DNA of 43,272 bases, taken from NCBI GenBank assembly GCA_002410505.1, contig DHSO01000031.1, positions 30,173 through 73,444 of the forward strand, given 5' to 3'. The notes under the pieces were generated by a model. The model was not told where the DNA came from and searched no databases. It was given only the letters and a program-made list of their open reading frames with translations. Source of the stretch: Cloacimonetes bacterium UBA5284. Lineage in GTDB: Bacteria; Cloacimonadota; Cloacimonadia; Cloacimonadales; Cloacimonadaceae. This document shows, piece after piece, positions 17,554-26,886 of the stretch (within the stretch, counting starts at the first letter, position 1; every line of letters starts with the position of its first letter). The position numbers and the translations under genes were made by a program.

Positions 17554-18626
17554 TGAGCATCACGCCAAAAAATCCTGATCTTTCGCAATTGAACTGCACT
17601 ATAGCGGTTACCGGCCTGAAGACCGGAGACAATCCGCAGCCCGGAGTAGCGGTAATCCGCAGCATTAGAGCCGCCGGGTTCAAGGGTAAAATCGTCGGCT
17701 TGGTTTACGACTCAATGGAATCCGGCATATATGTGGAAGATCTCACGGATGAAGTGTATCAGATGCCCTATCCTTCTGCCGGTGCCGAGGCATTTTGGGC
17801 CAGGATCACTTACATCCTGTCTCAGGTAGCCATTGATGTGATAATCCCTACATTGGATGCAGAGGTAATACTGTATATCCGCTTGCAAGAAGAGCTGAAA
17901 AAAGCGGGGATTCACACATATTTGCCCAGTGAAGAATGCTTTCTTTTGCGAGATAAAACCCGCCTTGCCACTTTTTTCCCGCCGCGTGGCATTTTGGTTC
18001 CAGATACCATATTGATCAGCGATACAGCCGCCATCATAAACAGCAAAGACCAGTTTCCCATGATGATTAAGGGACGCTATTATGAGGCCTACAAAGCAAA
18101 TTACGTGGATGAAGGCTTGAAATACTTTTATGAGATTGAAAGCAGGTGGGGACTTCCCATCATATTGCAAAAGATGATCCCCGGCGATGAGTATAACATC
18201 GTAATCGTGGGAGACGGCGATGGCGGAATCCTGGGCATGGTACCTCAAAAGAAATTGGTGATCACGGACAAGGGCAAAGGCTTTGGGGGAGTGGTAGTAA
18301 ACAATCCAGGGCTGGGTGACTTCGCCGCCAAAGTGATTTCTCTGTTGAAGTGGCGCGGCCCCTGCGAATTGGAAGTAATGCGTGGTTTTGACGGTGAATA
18401 TTATCTGATCGAGATCAACCCCAGATTTCCTGCTTGGGTAAGATTGGCAGAAGGGTCCGGGCAAAACCAGCCTGCTGCTGTGGTTTTGAAAGCTCTGGAT
18501 TTACCTCTGGAGCAACTACCCGGGTGCAAAACGGGAACACTGTTTATCCGACATGCCGAGGACATTATCGCGGACATTTCCACAATGGGCGAGATATCCG
18601 CAAAAAGTGAATTGAGAAGAAGGTAG
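17553..18626 (+). CDS. ATP-grasp carboxylate-amine ligase-like protein
   Basis: The protein has 357 residues. A CarB/PylC-like N-terminal pre-ATP-grasp domain comes first. The ATP-grasp core follows: FPMMIKGRYYEAYKA (nucleotide-binding Lys), ILQKMIPGDEYNIVIV, CELEVMRG, and the metal-binding Glu287/Asn289 pair in LIEINPRFPAW. Such enzymes join a carboxylate to an amine or thiol via an acyl phosphate. The substrate is unknown. The ATG at 17553 is used (overlapping the previous stop; GGTGAG lies about 6 nt upstream). It is closely linked to a PqqD-like protein before it and a PLP decarboxylase after it, which suggests a peptide or amino-acid-derived product. Confidence 0.82.
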   Translation: MSITPKNPDLSQLNCTIAVTGLKTGDNPQPGVAVIRSIRAAGFKGKIVGLVYDSMESGIYVEDLTDEVYQMPYPSAGAEAFWARITYILSQVAIDVIIPTLDAEVILYIRLQEELKKAGIHTYLPSEECFLLRDKTRLATFFPPRGILVPDTILISDTAAIINSKDQFPMMIKGRYYEAYKANYVDEGLKYFYEIESRWGLPIILQKMIPGDEYNIVIVGDGDGGILGMVPQKKLVITDKGKGFGGVVVNNPGLGDFAAKVISLLKWRGPCELEVMRGFDGEYYLIEINPRFPAWVRLAEGSGQNQPAAVVLKALDLPLEQLPGCKTGTLFIRHAEDIIADISTMGEISAKSELRRR

Positions 18627-19979
18627 ATGATGAAAAAGACTTATGTGGCTCCCAATATCGAGCGCAACAGCGTAGGCAACATGAATAAATACGGCGCCAA
18701 GAGTGTGGTGCGCTATCAGGACAACATCGACGGAGTGCCTATTGCTCAATTGGTAAATGAATACGGCTCCCCCTTGATAGTACTTTCCGAGAGCGCTATG
18801 CGCAAGAAATATCGCCGTCTGACAGACACCATGAAAATGCATTATCCCAAGGTGGAGATGGCCTGGAGCTACAAGACAAACTACTTGGCAGCCGTGTGCA
18901 GTATCTTTCATCAAGAAGGCTCCAAGGCTGAAGTAGTGTCCGGGATGGAATATGAGATGGCGCGCAGATTGGGCATAGAAGGGAAAGATATTATTTACAA
19001 CGGGCCCGGAAAAACTGCCAAAACTCTTCGTAGAGCAATAGAAGAGGGAGCTCTGATCCATATTGACCATCTGGATGAATTGTATCTGATCGAGAAGCTG
19101 ACAGATGAAACTGACGCCATCCCCCAAGTGGCAATCCGCGTAAACATGGACACGGGAATCAGTCCGCAATGGACCCGCTTTGGCTTCAACTACGAGAACA
19201 AAGAAGCGGATCGCACCATTCAACGGCTGCTATCGGGCAAAAAAGTACAATTGAGGGGATTGCACACTCACATCGGAACCTTTATCCTAGACGAACAAGC
19301 CTACTATTGGGCTGCTAAAGCTTTGTGCGAGCTCGCCACCCGGATAGAGCAGGATCATGGTATTGTGTTGGATTACATCGATCTGGGTGGAGGTTTTGCC
19401 TCTCAAAACACCTTGCATTCGCAATATACGCCGGGTGAACTTGCTACGCCCTCTTTGGATCAATATGCCTCCGCCATCGGTAATGCCCTGAACGAATCCG
19501 GCTATATTGGCCGGCATCTGCCCACTCTTATCCTGGAAACGGGACGGGCCTTGGTGGATGAAGCAGGATACCTGATCTCCACCGTATTGGGCAAAAAGAA
19601 CCTGCCTACTGGAGAGCGCGCAGTGATCCTGGACGCGGGAGTAAACACAACCATCACGGCGTGGTGGTACAAGCTGAAAGTGAGCCCCACGCGCAGCTTC
19701 CCCGGTGCGTATCAGAACACCGTTTTTTACGGTCCGCTGTGTATGAACATCGATGTGATCCGGCCCGCGATTCCCTTCCCGGATCTGCATTTTGGGGAGA
19801 CGGTACTCATCAGCCCCGTCGGGGCCTACAACAATACTCAATGGATGCAATTTATAGAGTATCGTCCCAATATCGTTCTCATCACAGAAACCGGAGCTGT
19901 AGAACTGATCCGCGAAGCAGAAAGCCTGGATGACGTGGTGGCAAGGGAGAGAGTACCGGAACATCTGAGAAAGCTTTGA
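18627..19979 (+). CDS. Fold-III PLP-dependent decarboxylase, LysA-like
   Basis: The 450-residue protein is related to diaminopimelate, ornithine and carboxynorspermidine decarboxylases. The PLP-lysine motif is SYKTN (Lys83). PLP-stacking His215 is in HTHIGT, the phosphate loop is GGGFA (254-258), and ETGRALV and GAYN (Tyr401) follow. The catalytic Cys is present in GPLCMNID (Cys372), but the usual LysA signature is GPLCESGD, so the Glu next to Cys that contacts the distal end of diaminopimelate is Met373. This argues against ordinary LysA. The start is uncertain between 18627 and the adjacent ATG at 18630, which has the better spacing from AAGG. It directly follows the ATP-grasp stop. Confidence 0.85.
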   Translation: MMKKTYVAPNIERNSVGNMNKYGAKSVVRYQDNIDGVPIAQLVNEYGSPLIVLSESAMRKKYRRLTDTMKMHYPKVEMAWSYKTNYLAAVCSIFHQEGSKAEVVSGMEYEMARRLGIEGKDIIYNGPGKTAKTLRRAIEEGALIHIDHLDELYLIEKLTDETDAIPQVAIRVNMDTGISPQWTRFGFNYENKEADRTIQRLLSGKKVQLRGLHTHIGTFILDEQAYYWAAKALCELATRIEQDHGIVLDYIDLGGGFASQNTLHSQYTPGELATPSLDQYASAIGNALNESGYIGRHLPTLILETGRALVDEAGYLISTVLGKKNLPTGERAVILDAGVNTTITAWWYKLKVSPTRSFPGAYQNTVFYGPLCMNIDVIRPAIPFPDLHFGETVLISPVGAYNNTQWMQFIEYRPNIVLITETGAVELIREAESLDDVVARERVPEHLRKL

Positions 19980-22177
19980 TGAAGAAAGCACATCTTTTCG
20001 CCTTTGCCAAAGCAATCCCCAATGCCTATGCCACTGTTCTGTATTCGGATAGCATGGGGATTGGGCTGGGAATGATGGCTCTTACCTTCCTCTCCCCAAT
20101 CGTGGGTTTGGCAGGGTTTTTCACATTGATATGCGCCATGCTGACGTCGCGCCTGCTGGGTTTTGAGGATTGGGACAGCAAGAGCGGTATTTTATCCTTC
20201 AACAGCCTGCTGATCGGAATGGCGATAGCCTACTATTACCCTTATAGCGGCATGGGAACTTTGTCCGGGCACTTTTTTGCCTTGTTGGTCATTGCCTCGC
20301 TGGTTACATTGTTCCTATATGTGGCCGTTAACTATCTGTGTCTCACTACTTTCAAGATACCCTCCATGAGCTTGGCATTCTCCATATCCGCGGTCTTCTT
20401 TTGGTACTATCTGGTGAGGAGTGGCAATTTCAGTGGATTGAACTTTCAAAAGCCCTTGCTCTTCAGCCCGAATCTGCAGCTTGGGGCCTATTGGCGCAGT
20501 TACTTTCTCAGCTTGGGTAGCATCATGTTTGTCCCCGATGTTTTGGCGGGTATCCTCTTGGCGCTGGTGCTTTTCATGATCACTCGGATCGGCTTTTTGC
20601 TTTCCCTAGTGGGCTGGAGCATCTGCTGGCTGCTATTGGGCTATGTGAATATGGGGGATACCTATGGGATGTTCTTCCCGGGCTTCAATTTGATTCTGAT
20701 CAGCCTGGCCATAGGCTCCGTGTATCTGATACCGGGGAAAAGCTCTTATCTGCTGGCAGTATTTGCCACCATCGCGGGATTTCTGCTGGCATACGCAATG
20801 TCCGGAAAGTTTTACTATTCAGATTTCATGTCCGGCCGCCCCTTGTTTCTGTATCTACCCATCTTTTCCTTCCCGGTGAATATCGTAGTGATCACGATGA
20901 TCTACGCACTAAAATTGCGTATCCGCCCCCGCTCTCCGGTGATGAACGACTACGGAATCTTGCATCCTGAAAAAGCCTTGGATACATATCTTTCCGGATA
21001 CCGTCGCTTTAGCAATATCGGCATTCCGCAATTGGAAATGCCGGTTGCGGGACAATGGCTGGTAACTCAGGGTCACCACGGTGAACATACTCATAAAGAA
21101 GAATGGGCGCTGGCTTGGGATTTTGAAATTGAGGATAAACAGGGAAAAAAGTTCAGTGACGAAGAGCTAACACTTTCTGACTATTACAGCTATGGCAAAA
21201 GCGTGTATGCCGCCGCCGCAGGCTATGTGGCCAAAGTAGTTAACAGCATTCCGGACAACTCCATCGGGGACGCGAATACAATCGATAACTGGGGAAACTA
21301 TGTGAGCATATCTCACGGATATGGATTTTACAGCCTGTATGCCCACTTAAAAGAGGGCTCTGTAAAGCTTTCCGAAGGAGATTATGTGAAAGTGGGAGAA
21401 AAGATTGCCCAAGTGGGCAATTCCGGCCGCTCCTTTGTTCCCCATCTCCACTTTCAAGCTCAAGCCGGAGCAGAAGCCGGAAGCCGCTCGCTGTATTGCA
21501 ACATCCTGAATTATAAACAAGCTTGTGCAGAGGGTGGCTACCGCTTTGTGGCCAGTGGTATCCCTCAAGAAGGAGAGATGATCTCTGCCTTGATCCCGGA
21601 AAAAGATCTTGCAAACATCTTGCAAATAGGCTATGGTCAAAGCCAAACCTTTGCTGTGAAGAGCAACAATGGCAACTTCACAGAGCAGTGGAAAACGGAT
21701 CTTGACCTTTTGGGAAAACACTATCTGGTGTCCGATGCCAAAGCCAAACTGGGCTTTTCGGTGTATCATGGCATATTCAATGCTCTGGATTTGACCGGAA
21801 ACCGAAACAGTGCTCTGGCTGCCTTTGCCTATGCCGCCGGCAGAATCCCTTGGGCAGAGAAGCAAAGTTTGACATGGCAAGATGAACCCAGCCTTTCGGT
21901 AACCATGAATAAGTTTTGGAAAAACCTTACTCTGTTTCTGATCCCCTTCTTTAAGCCCATCAGAGTAGAAAGTGATTCCTGCCTGAGTAGCGACGGGGAC
22001 GGCATCAGCCTGGAAAGTATAACCCACTTATTTGTATTTGGCATGAAGCTGAGACAAAGACGGGCAACGATTGACCTGGACAGGAAACACGGAATCCGCA
22101 GCATAAGGCTGTTTGATGCAAAAGGCCTGATCCTTACAGCCACACACTTTAGTTCCGAGGAGACAAACAATGTGTAA
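19979..22177 (+). CDS. Urea-transporter-like channel fused to M23 (LytM) peptidase domain
   Basis: This is a two-part protein of about 732 residues. Residues about 10-312 are strongly hydrophobic and resemble a urea transporter: two homologous halves each carry a GxxxFNxxLxx(I/G) element (GILSFNSLLIGMA near 71-83; FFPGFNLILISLAIG near 233-247). Residues about 350-500 form an M23 metallopeptidase domain with HTHKEEWALAWDFE (His/Asp ligands), SLYAHLKEGSV and VPHLHFQ (catalytic/zinc His pair). The last 230 residues are unassigned. The ATG at 19979 overlaps the decarboxylase stop. It may couple solute passage to wall remodelling or sensing, but this is inference; the peptidase could also be a non-enzymatic envelope module. 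Confidence 0.85.
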   Translation: MKKAHLFAFAKAIPNAYATVLYSDSMGIGLGMMALTFLSPIVGLAGFFTLICAMLTSRLLGFEDWDSKSGILSFNSLLIGMAIAYYYPYSGMGTLSGHFFALLVIASLVTLFLYVAVNYLCLTTFKIPSMSLAFSISAVFFWYYLVRSGNFSGLNFQKPLLFSPNLQLGAYWRSYFLSLGSIMFVPDVLAGILLALVLFMITRIGFLLSLVGWSICWLLLGYVNMGDTYGMFFPGFNLILISLAIGSVYLIPGKSSYLLAVFATIAGFLLAYAMSGKFYYSDFMSGRPLFLYLPIFSFPVNIVVITMIYALKLRIRPRSPVMNDYGILHPEKALDTYLSGYRRFSNIGIPQLEMPVAGQWLVTQGHHGEHTHKEEWALAWDFEIEDKQGKKFSDEELTLSDYYSYGKSVYAAAAGYVAKVVNSIPDNSIGDANTIDNWGNYVSISHGYGFYSLYAHLKEGSVKLSEGDYVKVGEKIAQVGNSGRSFVPHLHFQAQAGAEAGSRSLYCNILNYKQACAEGGYRFVASGIPQEGEMISALIPEKDLANILQIGYGQSQTFAVKSNNGNFTEQWKTDLDLLGKHYLVSDAKAKLGFSVYHGIFNALDLTGNRNSALAAFAYAAGRIPWAEKQSLTWQDEPSLSVTMNKFWKNLTLFLIPFFKPIRVESDSCLSSDGDGISLESITHLFVFGMKLRQRRATIDLDRKHGIRSIRLFDAKGLILTATHFSSEETNNV

Positions 22178-22772
22178 ACACATAATTATCACCGTTCTGA
22201 TGCTGGCAATTTGCAGCCAGGTCCTTGCCGGCAGCATTCAGGATTCTTACCTGGCAGAAGCTCGGGGAGATTATCTACACGCCTTGACCCTGACGCAAGA
22301 GCTGGCCGATGAAGACCCGGAAGACCTTTTTTATGCGATGCGTATCGCTTGGCTTCAATATCTTTCCGGAAACTACCACAGCGCGCTAAACAGCTACTTG
22401 CAAGCTCAAAAAAAACTGGATCACAAAGATGCTCGGATCGGTATCATAAACTGCCGCCTTGCCCTGGCTGAATGGGATAATGTAATCAGCTATTGCGAAC
22501 TGCTCTTGGCAGATGCCCCCCACGATACGCTCTTGCTCTCCAAAGCGGCATACGCTGCCTACATGAAAAAGTCTTATGCCAGCGCTGCCGATTATTTTGC
22601 CAGAATATTGCAGATAGCTCCCTGGGATATGGAAAACAGAGCATACTTGGTGAATAATCTGTATCTCAGCGGCAATATCGAAGCGGCAAAGGCTCAGTAT
22701 AAAAGCCTGAAGAAATACTATCCCCAATCACAAATTGTAATTGATTACCGGGAAATCTTAGACAGTCCGTGA
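22170..22772 (+). CDS. Periplasmic TPR protein
   Basis: The 200-residue protein begins with a signal peptide (hydrophobic residues about 4-20, cleaved after a VLAG-like site). The remainder consists of four to five TPR-like helix pairs (for example YLAEARGDYLHALTLTQEL, YLSGNYHSALNSYLQAQ, YMKKSYASAADYFARILQIAP). GAGGAG lies about 8 nt before the ATG, which overlaps the previous gene by 8 nt. TPRs usually mediate protein contacts, so this may dock the fusion protein to the following barrel protein. Confidence 0.8.
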   Translation: MCKHIIITVLMLAICSQVLAGSIQDSYLAEARGDYLHALTLTQELADEDPEDLFYAMRIAWLQYLSGNYHSALNSYLQAQKKLDHKDARIGIINCRLALAEWDNVISYCELLLADAPHDTLLLSKAAYAAYMKKSYASAADYFARILQIAPWDMENRAYLVNNLYLSGNIEAAKAQYKSLKKYYPQSQIVIDYREILDSP

Positions 22773-24031
22773 AACAAATCCTGTTTACCCTGATTCTACT
22801 CTTGCCGACACTGTGTTTTGGCCAAAATGCCTCCCCGCATCTCCATGATTTGCGCATGCGGGTGGCGCAAAATCCGGCAGACACGACTGTGAGGCTGGAA
22901 TATGCCTATCAACTGGCCATCGCAAATGAGCTCGATCAGGCCATGCAAAACTATGAGACAATTCTATTACAAGACCCCGATAACGTATCTGCCGCAGAGG
23001 GGATTTTGTGGGTTCTGCAAAGCAGAGGCAGTTATGAACAAAGCATCGCACGCGCTCAATCCTTTTTGCTAAAGCAAGCTCAAAGCTCGGCAATCGCAGC
23101 ATATCTGGCCTACGGCTACTCAAAAACAGATCGCCATCTGGCCTCTCTTAATTCATATAAAAAAGCAGATGAGCTGGCGGAAACGCCAGGGCAAACAGAC
23201 ATTGCCCAAAACGGCCTGCTTTGGGCATACATCTATCTGCATAACTACCCTGCCGCGCAACGGCTGCTAAAGCCAAGACAACACTCCGAAGATAGCGCTG
23301 CCCGGCAGATTTTGGAAGCCAGACATGTTACGATGAACCTGGATTTTCACAGCGATTACAAAGATTTGAACGGAATTGGCCTGAGCGCTAGCTTGACGAC
23401 GACGCATGCAACACTGTCGGCAAAAGCCGAGGAACTGATCCTGAGCGGTAAACGGTTCCGGGAACAATATGGACTAAGCCTTTCACTGGCAAATTCCTTC
23501 GCCAAAGCCGGTGCATCACACAGCATTTTGCGCGGCATCGACAAAAGGATATACCCCGCCTCGACAAGCGCGGCCTCAATCTCCGGCATATTATATTGGC
23601 GCAATCTCGAGATCAATCCTATGCTCGCGGCAGCTTGGGGAAAATTCCAAAGACTGGACACGCAACAGGCAGACATCGGGCTAAAGATCCTTTCAGACAA
23701 ATGGCTTATTGCTTATTGGCTGTCCAATATGTATGTGGATCAAGAGATTGTGGGCAGCGACAGCAGCAAGACCCTCCACAGCCTTCAAGCCGGATACAAA
23801 GTGTTTACGAACACCCGGCTACAGGCCTATCTATTTTTGGGCAATCAGGCTTGGTGGCTTAGCCCCTATCAAGTGATTTACGATGAATATGACGCCAATG
23901 ACAAAGCCATTGCCCTATCCCTCTGTCAAAAAATGAGCGACAGAATATACGCGATGGTGTATCACCAAATAGGATTTTTTGAGAATGAAGCACAACACAG
24001 CTCGTCCCTTAACCTTTCTTATAGCTTTTAG
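22769..24031 (+). CDS. TPR plus outer-membrane beta-barrel-like protein
   Basis: The 420-residue protein starts at a GTG inside the previous stop (GTGA overlap). A signal peptide ends near FGQNA. Residues about 25-180 form TPR-like helices (LEYAYQLAIANELDQAMQNYETIL and similar). From about residue 190 to the end the sequence alternates polar and hydrophobic residues in strand-length units and ends in SLNLSYSF, a terminal aromatic typical of outer-membrane barrels. The layout recalls YaiO-type proteins, which are often linked to surface polysaccharide or envelope systems; that homology is suggestive only. Confidence 0.72.
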   Translation: MKQILFTLILLLPTLCFGQNASPHLHDLRMRVAQNPADTTVRLEYAYQLAIANELDQAMQNYETILLQDPDNVSAAEGILWVLQSRGSYEQSIARAQSFLLKQAQSSAIAAYLAYGYSKTDRHLASLNSYKKADELAETPGQTDIAQNGLLWAYIYLHNYPAAQRLLKPRQHSEDSAARQILEARHVTMNLDFHSDYKDLNGIGLSASLTTTHATLSAKAEELILSGKRFREQYGLSLSLANSFAKAGASHSILRGIDKRIYPASTSAASISGILYWRNLEINPMLAAAWGKFQRLDTQQADIGLKILSDKWLIAYWLSNMYVDQEIVGSDSSKTLHSLQAGYKVFTNTRLQAYLFLGNQAWWLSPYQVIYDEYDANDKAIALSLCQKMSDRIYAMVYHQIGFFENEAQHSSSLNLSYSF

Positions 24032-26729
24032 TTTGCTGCTGTCTGCGCTTATCAGCAGTTCCTGCAACAATCGGGAAAACATCCTTTTGCCTCCAAACTT
24101 GGATCCCAAAGACTATGTATTGTCTTCACATATCCTGGTATACAGCGACCACCTGATCCGCTCTGAAAACGATGACAGCTATCTGTATCTGCCCAAAGAA
24201 AGCATCGCTGATCATCTGATCTGGTATCAAGACAAAGTATCTTTAAAACGTGTGGACCCAATGCTGGACAGAGACAGCCTGGCGGTGAACTCCGGATCGC
24301 AAAGCTTGAGCGCCAGCTATCGCGTTCAAATACTAAGAAATTCGGAGTCCATCACTTTGGAAAGTACAAAAGATTTTGCCACTATTTACAGCAATGTGAA
24401 GGGCAATCACAGCCTAAACAACGCCAGCCTGCTGAGCCTGAGATATACATTGAACGCGGAACCCGCGCTATGCACCGGCTATGGCAAAAACCGGGCATAC
24501 TTTGGCATTGACGGCAGCGGAGACTTTGCCCTGACTGAGATGTCCGCCAATCTGAGACTGGATCTGCAAGATAAGAACAAGGATATTCAGGCTCTGCTAT
24601 ATGCTCCGGATACTTACCTGCAAATCTTTATCCCATCTGCCTTTATGGATGATATGGGCGATACTGAGATCACTATACAAAACCAGGCCTCAGACGCGCA
24701 GAACGCGTTGTTATCCGGTTTCTACCCCAATTTCGCGCAGGCCACTGAGGTGATCGAAGTGAAGACCCAAAACAATGCACAAAGCAGTGCAGTGCCGATC
24801 TTGCATTACAGGGTTTCCAGTACTTCAACCGAAAACCTGTTGTGGCTGAAACTCGGCGAATCCGGTCTGGAAAGCTGGCAATCTTCCCAAGAAACATGGT
24901 TGCTGCAGGACAACAGGCTGGTGAGCTTTATCAACGGTGCCGGATCCTATTTTTTGATTGAGACGCTTCAGGATCAGGGCTACTACAGCATCGATCTGGG
25001 CAGCGGATACCGCTATATCCGGCTGGGAGATGTATGGATAGACTGTTCCATGGCAAAGCTGGCGGATACTGAGATGCAAATATATCCAAACGCCAGCAGC
25101 ACAGCGCTGCAAGCACGCTATTTTGGAGGCAAACCATATCATCTTTCCGGAGAAGCTGCAAGCTATATAATCAATTTTGTGGCTCAGAACCAGATCCTAG
25201 AAAGCCTGCCCAAGCAAATGTGGGTGGAATTTGGCTTTGCCGCCATCTTGGATAATCCCGCTGCATATAGGTTGATGCTCTCAGTACAGATGCCACACAA
25301 AGATGTGTTGAGCTACAAAACACCGGCCTCAGCTTACGATGAGAAACACTTCAGCTATCAGGATGGCTTTGTGTATTCCGGTATCAATACCTCCGGATTG
25401 TACACGCTGGGCAAGATCAGCGAAGACCCTAGCAGTCACCACATCCCCTGCCTGAAAAAAGAGCTTGGCTTGCAAACTCAGCGGAGCACATATTACTACA
25501 AAGGGAGCGACAATCCACCCTGTTCAGCGCTGGACATCTCATACAATCCCTCTTTTGAAAGCTCACACCCCTGGCTCAATGCTCTGCCTTACTCCTTTAG
25601 CGGTGACACTGCGCTCATCGGGATACAACCGGTGAGTTCAAGCACCGATGCAATCCCGGAAATGTTCCATATCGAGACCAGCAGTAGCATGAACCTACAA
25701 GCTTTAGTGAATTTCTCTACCCTTTCGGGATATCCGAAGTTTGTTCGCTATAAACGCATGAAGTCCTTGGAGCACAACAGTTTTGTATTGGAGAACAATA
25801 TCCTGCGGATCTCTCCCGCTTTTGCAGGTGTGATCTTGGACGCGGCTCAATTGAACCATCAAAATCAATATCGTGACATCAGGATCTATGCAAATATGCT
25901 GTTTGACGACTATGACCTGGAGCTATATTTGCAAGCGGATTCCACGGCTCCCACTGGCACAATGAGGGTGTCCCAAAAAGCCTCATTTGACGATCCTTAT
26001 CAGGTGTTTCAGGATCAATATCAATTAAGTATGCTGAGCCCGGTTTATGATTTCAGAATGCTGGACAATGAGCAATTCTTCGACAGCTGTCAACCTTATG
26101 TGCGATTGAAACAAAATCTAAGAACCGATAATCTGCTATTCTCGGTTTCAAATGATGACTACTATCGCATTTACAGCTATCCCGAAGCAGATGAAGCGGA
26201 TGCATGGAGCTTCAGCCACAGCGAGGGACACTTTGCTTTCTACCTGCCATATAAGGCGCAATTTGGCATAGTGCGGGACAACCAACCTCACGACAGTAGC
26301 TCCGTCACGATTAGTAAGGTCAGCGATATCCATCTCTCACTATATCAGGCGCAAGCTGTATTTCCAGCAGAATACATCGGGAATGAATTGCCCATGGGAG
26401 CTGATTTGGAACTGAAAGATGTGCCGAGCGCGGGTGCAGGCATAAGCAGCAGAAACGCCTTGCAGCTGAGCATCTGGGATGTGGATCAGAACCCCTTGCA
26501 GACTGATTTCTACACGAGCACTGTACCAGAATGGCCTTACCTGTATCTTCCCATACCGGACTACAACTTTGGCGAAAACATAAGGTTGTTCTATCGCGAT
26601 AATGCCGGGCAAAGCAGAGAATATTCTTTGGTGGAAGAATTCAGTGATTTCCCGAATGATGAATACAGAATAATCGGCAATTGCGCACTGGTATTTATTG
26701 ATAATCCCGGCATTTTTTACCTGCAGTGA
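23985..26729 (+). CDS. Very large unknown lipoprotein (914 residues)
   Basis: Not recognised. The N-terminus is a lipoprotein signal: basic residues, a hydrophobic stretch and SLLLSALISSSC, with Cys as the predicted acylation site. The rest is rich in Ser, Asp, Tyr and beta-forming residues, with recurring YxxxLG and YSxxSxxTxxLYTLGK-like units resembling repeated beta-sandwich (SLH/Ig-like) surface domains rather than an enzyme. The ATG at 23985 overlaps the barrel gene by 47 nt. It is the last gene of the cluster and lies next to the outer-membrane candidate, so an exposed location is likely. No catalytic motif was seen. Confidence 0.7.
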   Translation: MKHNTARPLTFLIAFSLLLSALISSSCNNRENILLPPNLDPKDYVLSSHILVYSDHLIRSENDDSYLYLPKESIADHLIWYQDKVSLKRVDPMLDRDSLAVNSGSQSLSASYRVQILRNSESITLESTKDFATIYSNVKGNHSLNNASLLSLRYTLNAEPALCTGYGKNRAYFGIDGSGDFALTEMSANLRLDLQDKNKDIQALLYAPDTYLQIFIPSAFMDDMGDTEITIQNQASDAQNALLSGFYPNFAQATEVIEVKTQNNAQSSAVPILHYRVSSTSTENLLWLKLGESGLESWQSSQETWLLQDNRLVSFINGAGSYFLIETLQDQGYYSIDLGSGYRYIRLGDVWIDCSMAKLADTEMQIYPNASSTALQARYFGGKPYHLSGEAASYIINFVAQNQILESLPKQMWVEFGFAAILDNPAAYRLMLSVQMPHKDVLSYKTPASAYDEKHFSYQDGFVYSGINTSGLYTLGKISEDPSSHHIPCLKKELGLQTQRSTYYYKGSDNPPCSALDISYNPSFESSHPWLNALPYSFSGDTALIGIQPVSSSTDAIPEMFHIETSSSMNLQALVNFSTLSGYPKFVRYKRMKSLEHNSFVLENNILRISPAFAGVILDAAQLNHQNQYRDIRIYANMLFDDYDLELYLQADSTAPTGTMRVSQKASFDDPYQVFQDQYQLSMLSPVYDFRMLDNEQFFDSCQPYVRLKQNLRTDNLLFSVSNDDYYRIYSYPEADEADAWSFSHSEGHFAFYLPYKAQFGIVRDNQPHDSSSVTISKVSDIHLSLYQAQAVFPAEYIGNELPMGADLELKDVPSAGAGISSRNALQLSIWDVDQNPLQTDFYTSTVPEWPYLYLPIPDYNFGENIRLFYRDNAGQSREYSLVEEFSDFPNDEYRIIGNCALVFIDNPGIFYLQ

Positions 26730-26789
26730 GGTTAGTGCGAACGGCAAGCATCAGAGCTTCGGCGCATTCTGCGAGTCGATTGAAAAACA

Positions 26790-26806
26790 GGGCACTTAGT
26801 ATGCCC
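26790..26806 (+). terminator. Weak hairpin after the large lipoprotein gene
   Basis: GGGCA (26790-26794) pairs with TGCCC (26802-26806) over a 7-nt loop; an A/T-rich run follows. The stem is short, so termination is uncertain, but it is the only candidate between the cluster and the rpmF promoters. Confidence 0.35.
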
Positions 26807-26857
26807 AAATAACTATTTTGATTGACAAAAACAGGGGGTTACAAGTTTATGCTCTAA

Positions 26858-26886
26858 TTGACATAAATACTAGACAGACATAATGT
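26858..26886 (+). promoter_or_regulatory. Promoter of the rpmF-fab operon with overlapping palindrome
   Basis: Consensus TTGACA (26858-26863) and TAATGT (26881-26886) are spaced by 17 bp. Another TTGACA lies at 26822-26827, so a second start is possible. A perfect 11-bp palindrome GACATAATGTC (26877-26887) covers the -10 element and could be an operator. No FapR-type box was recognised. Confidence 0.6.
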
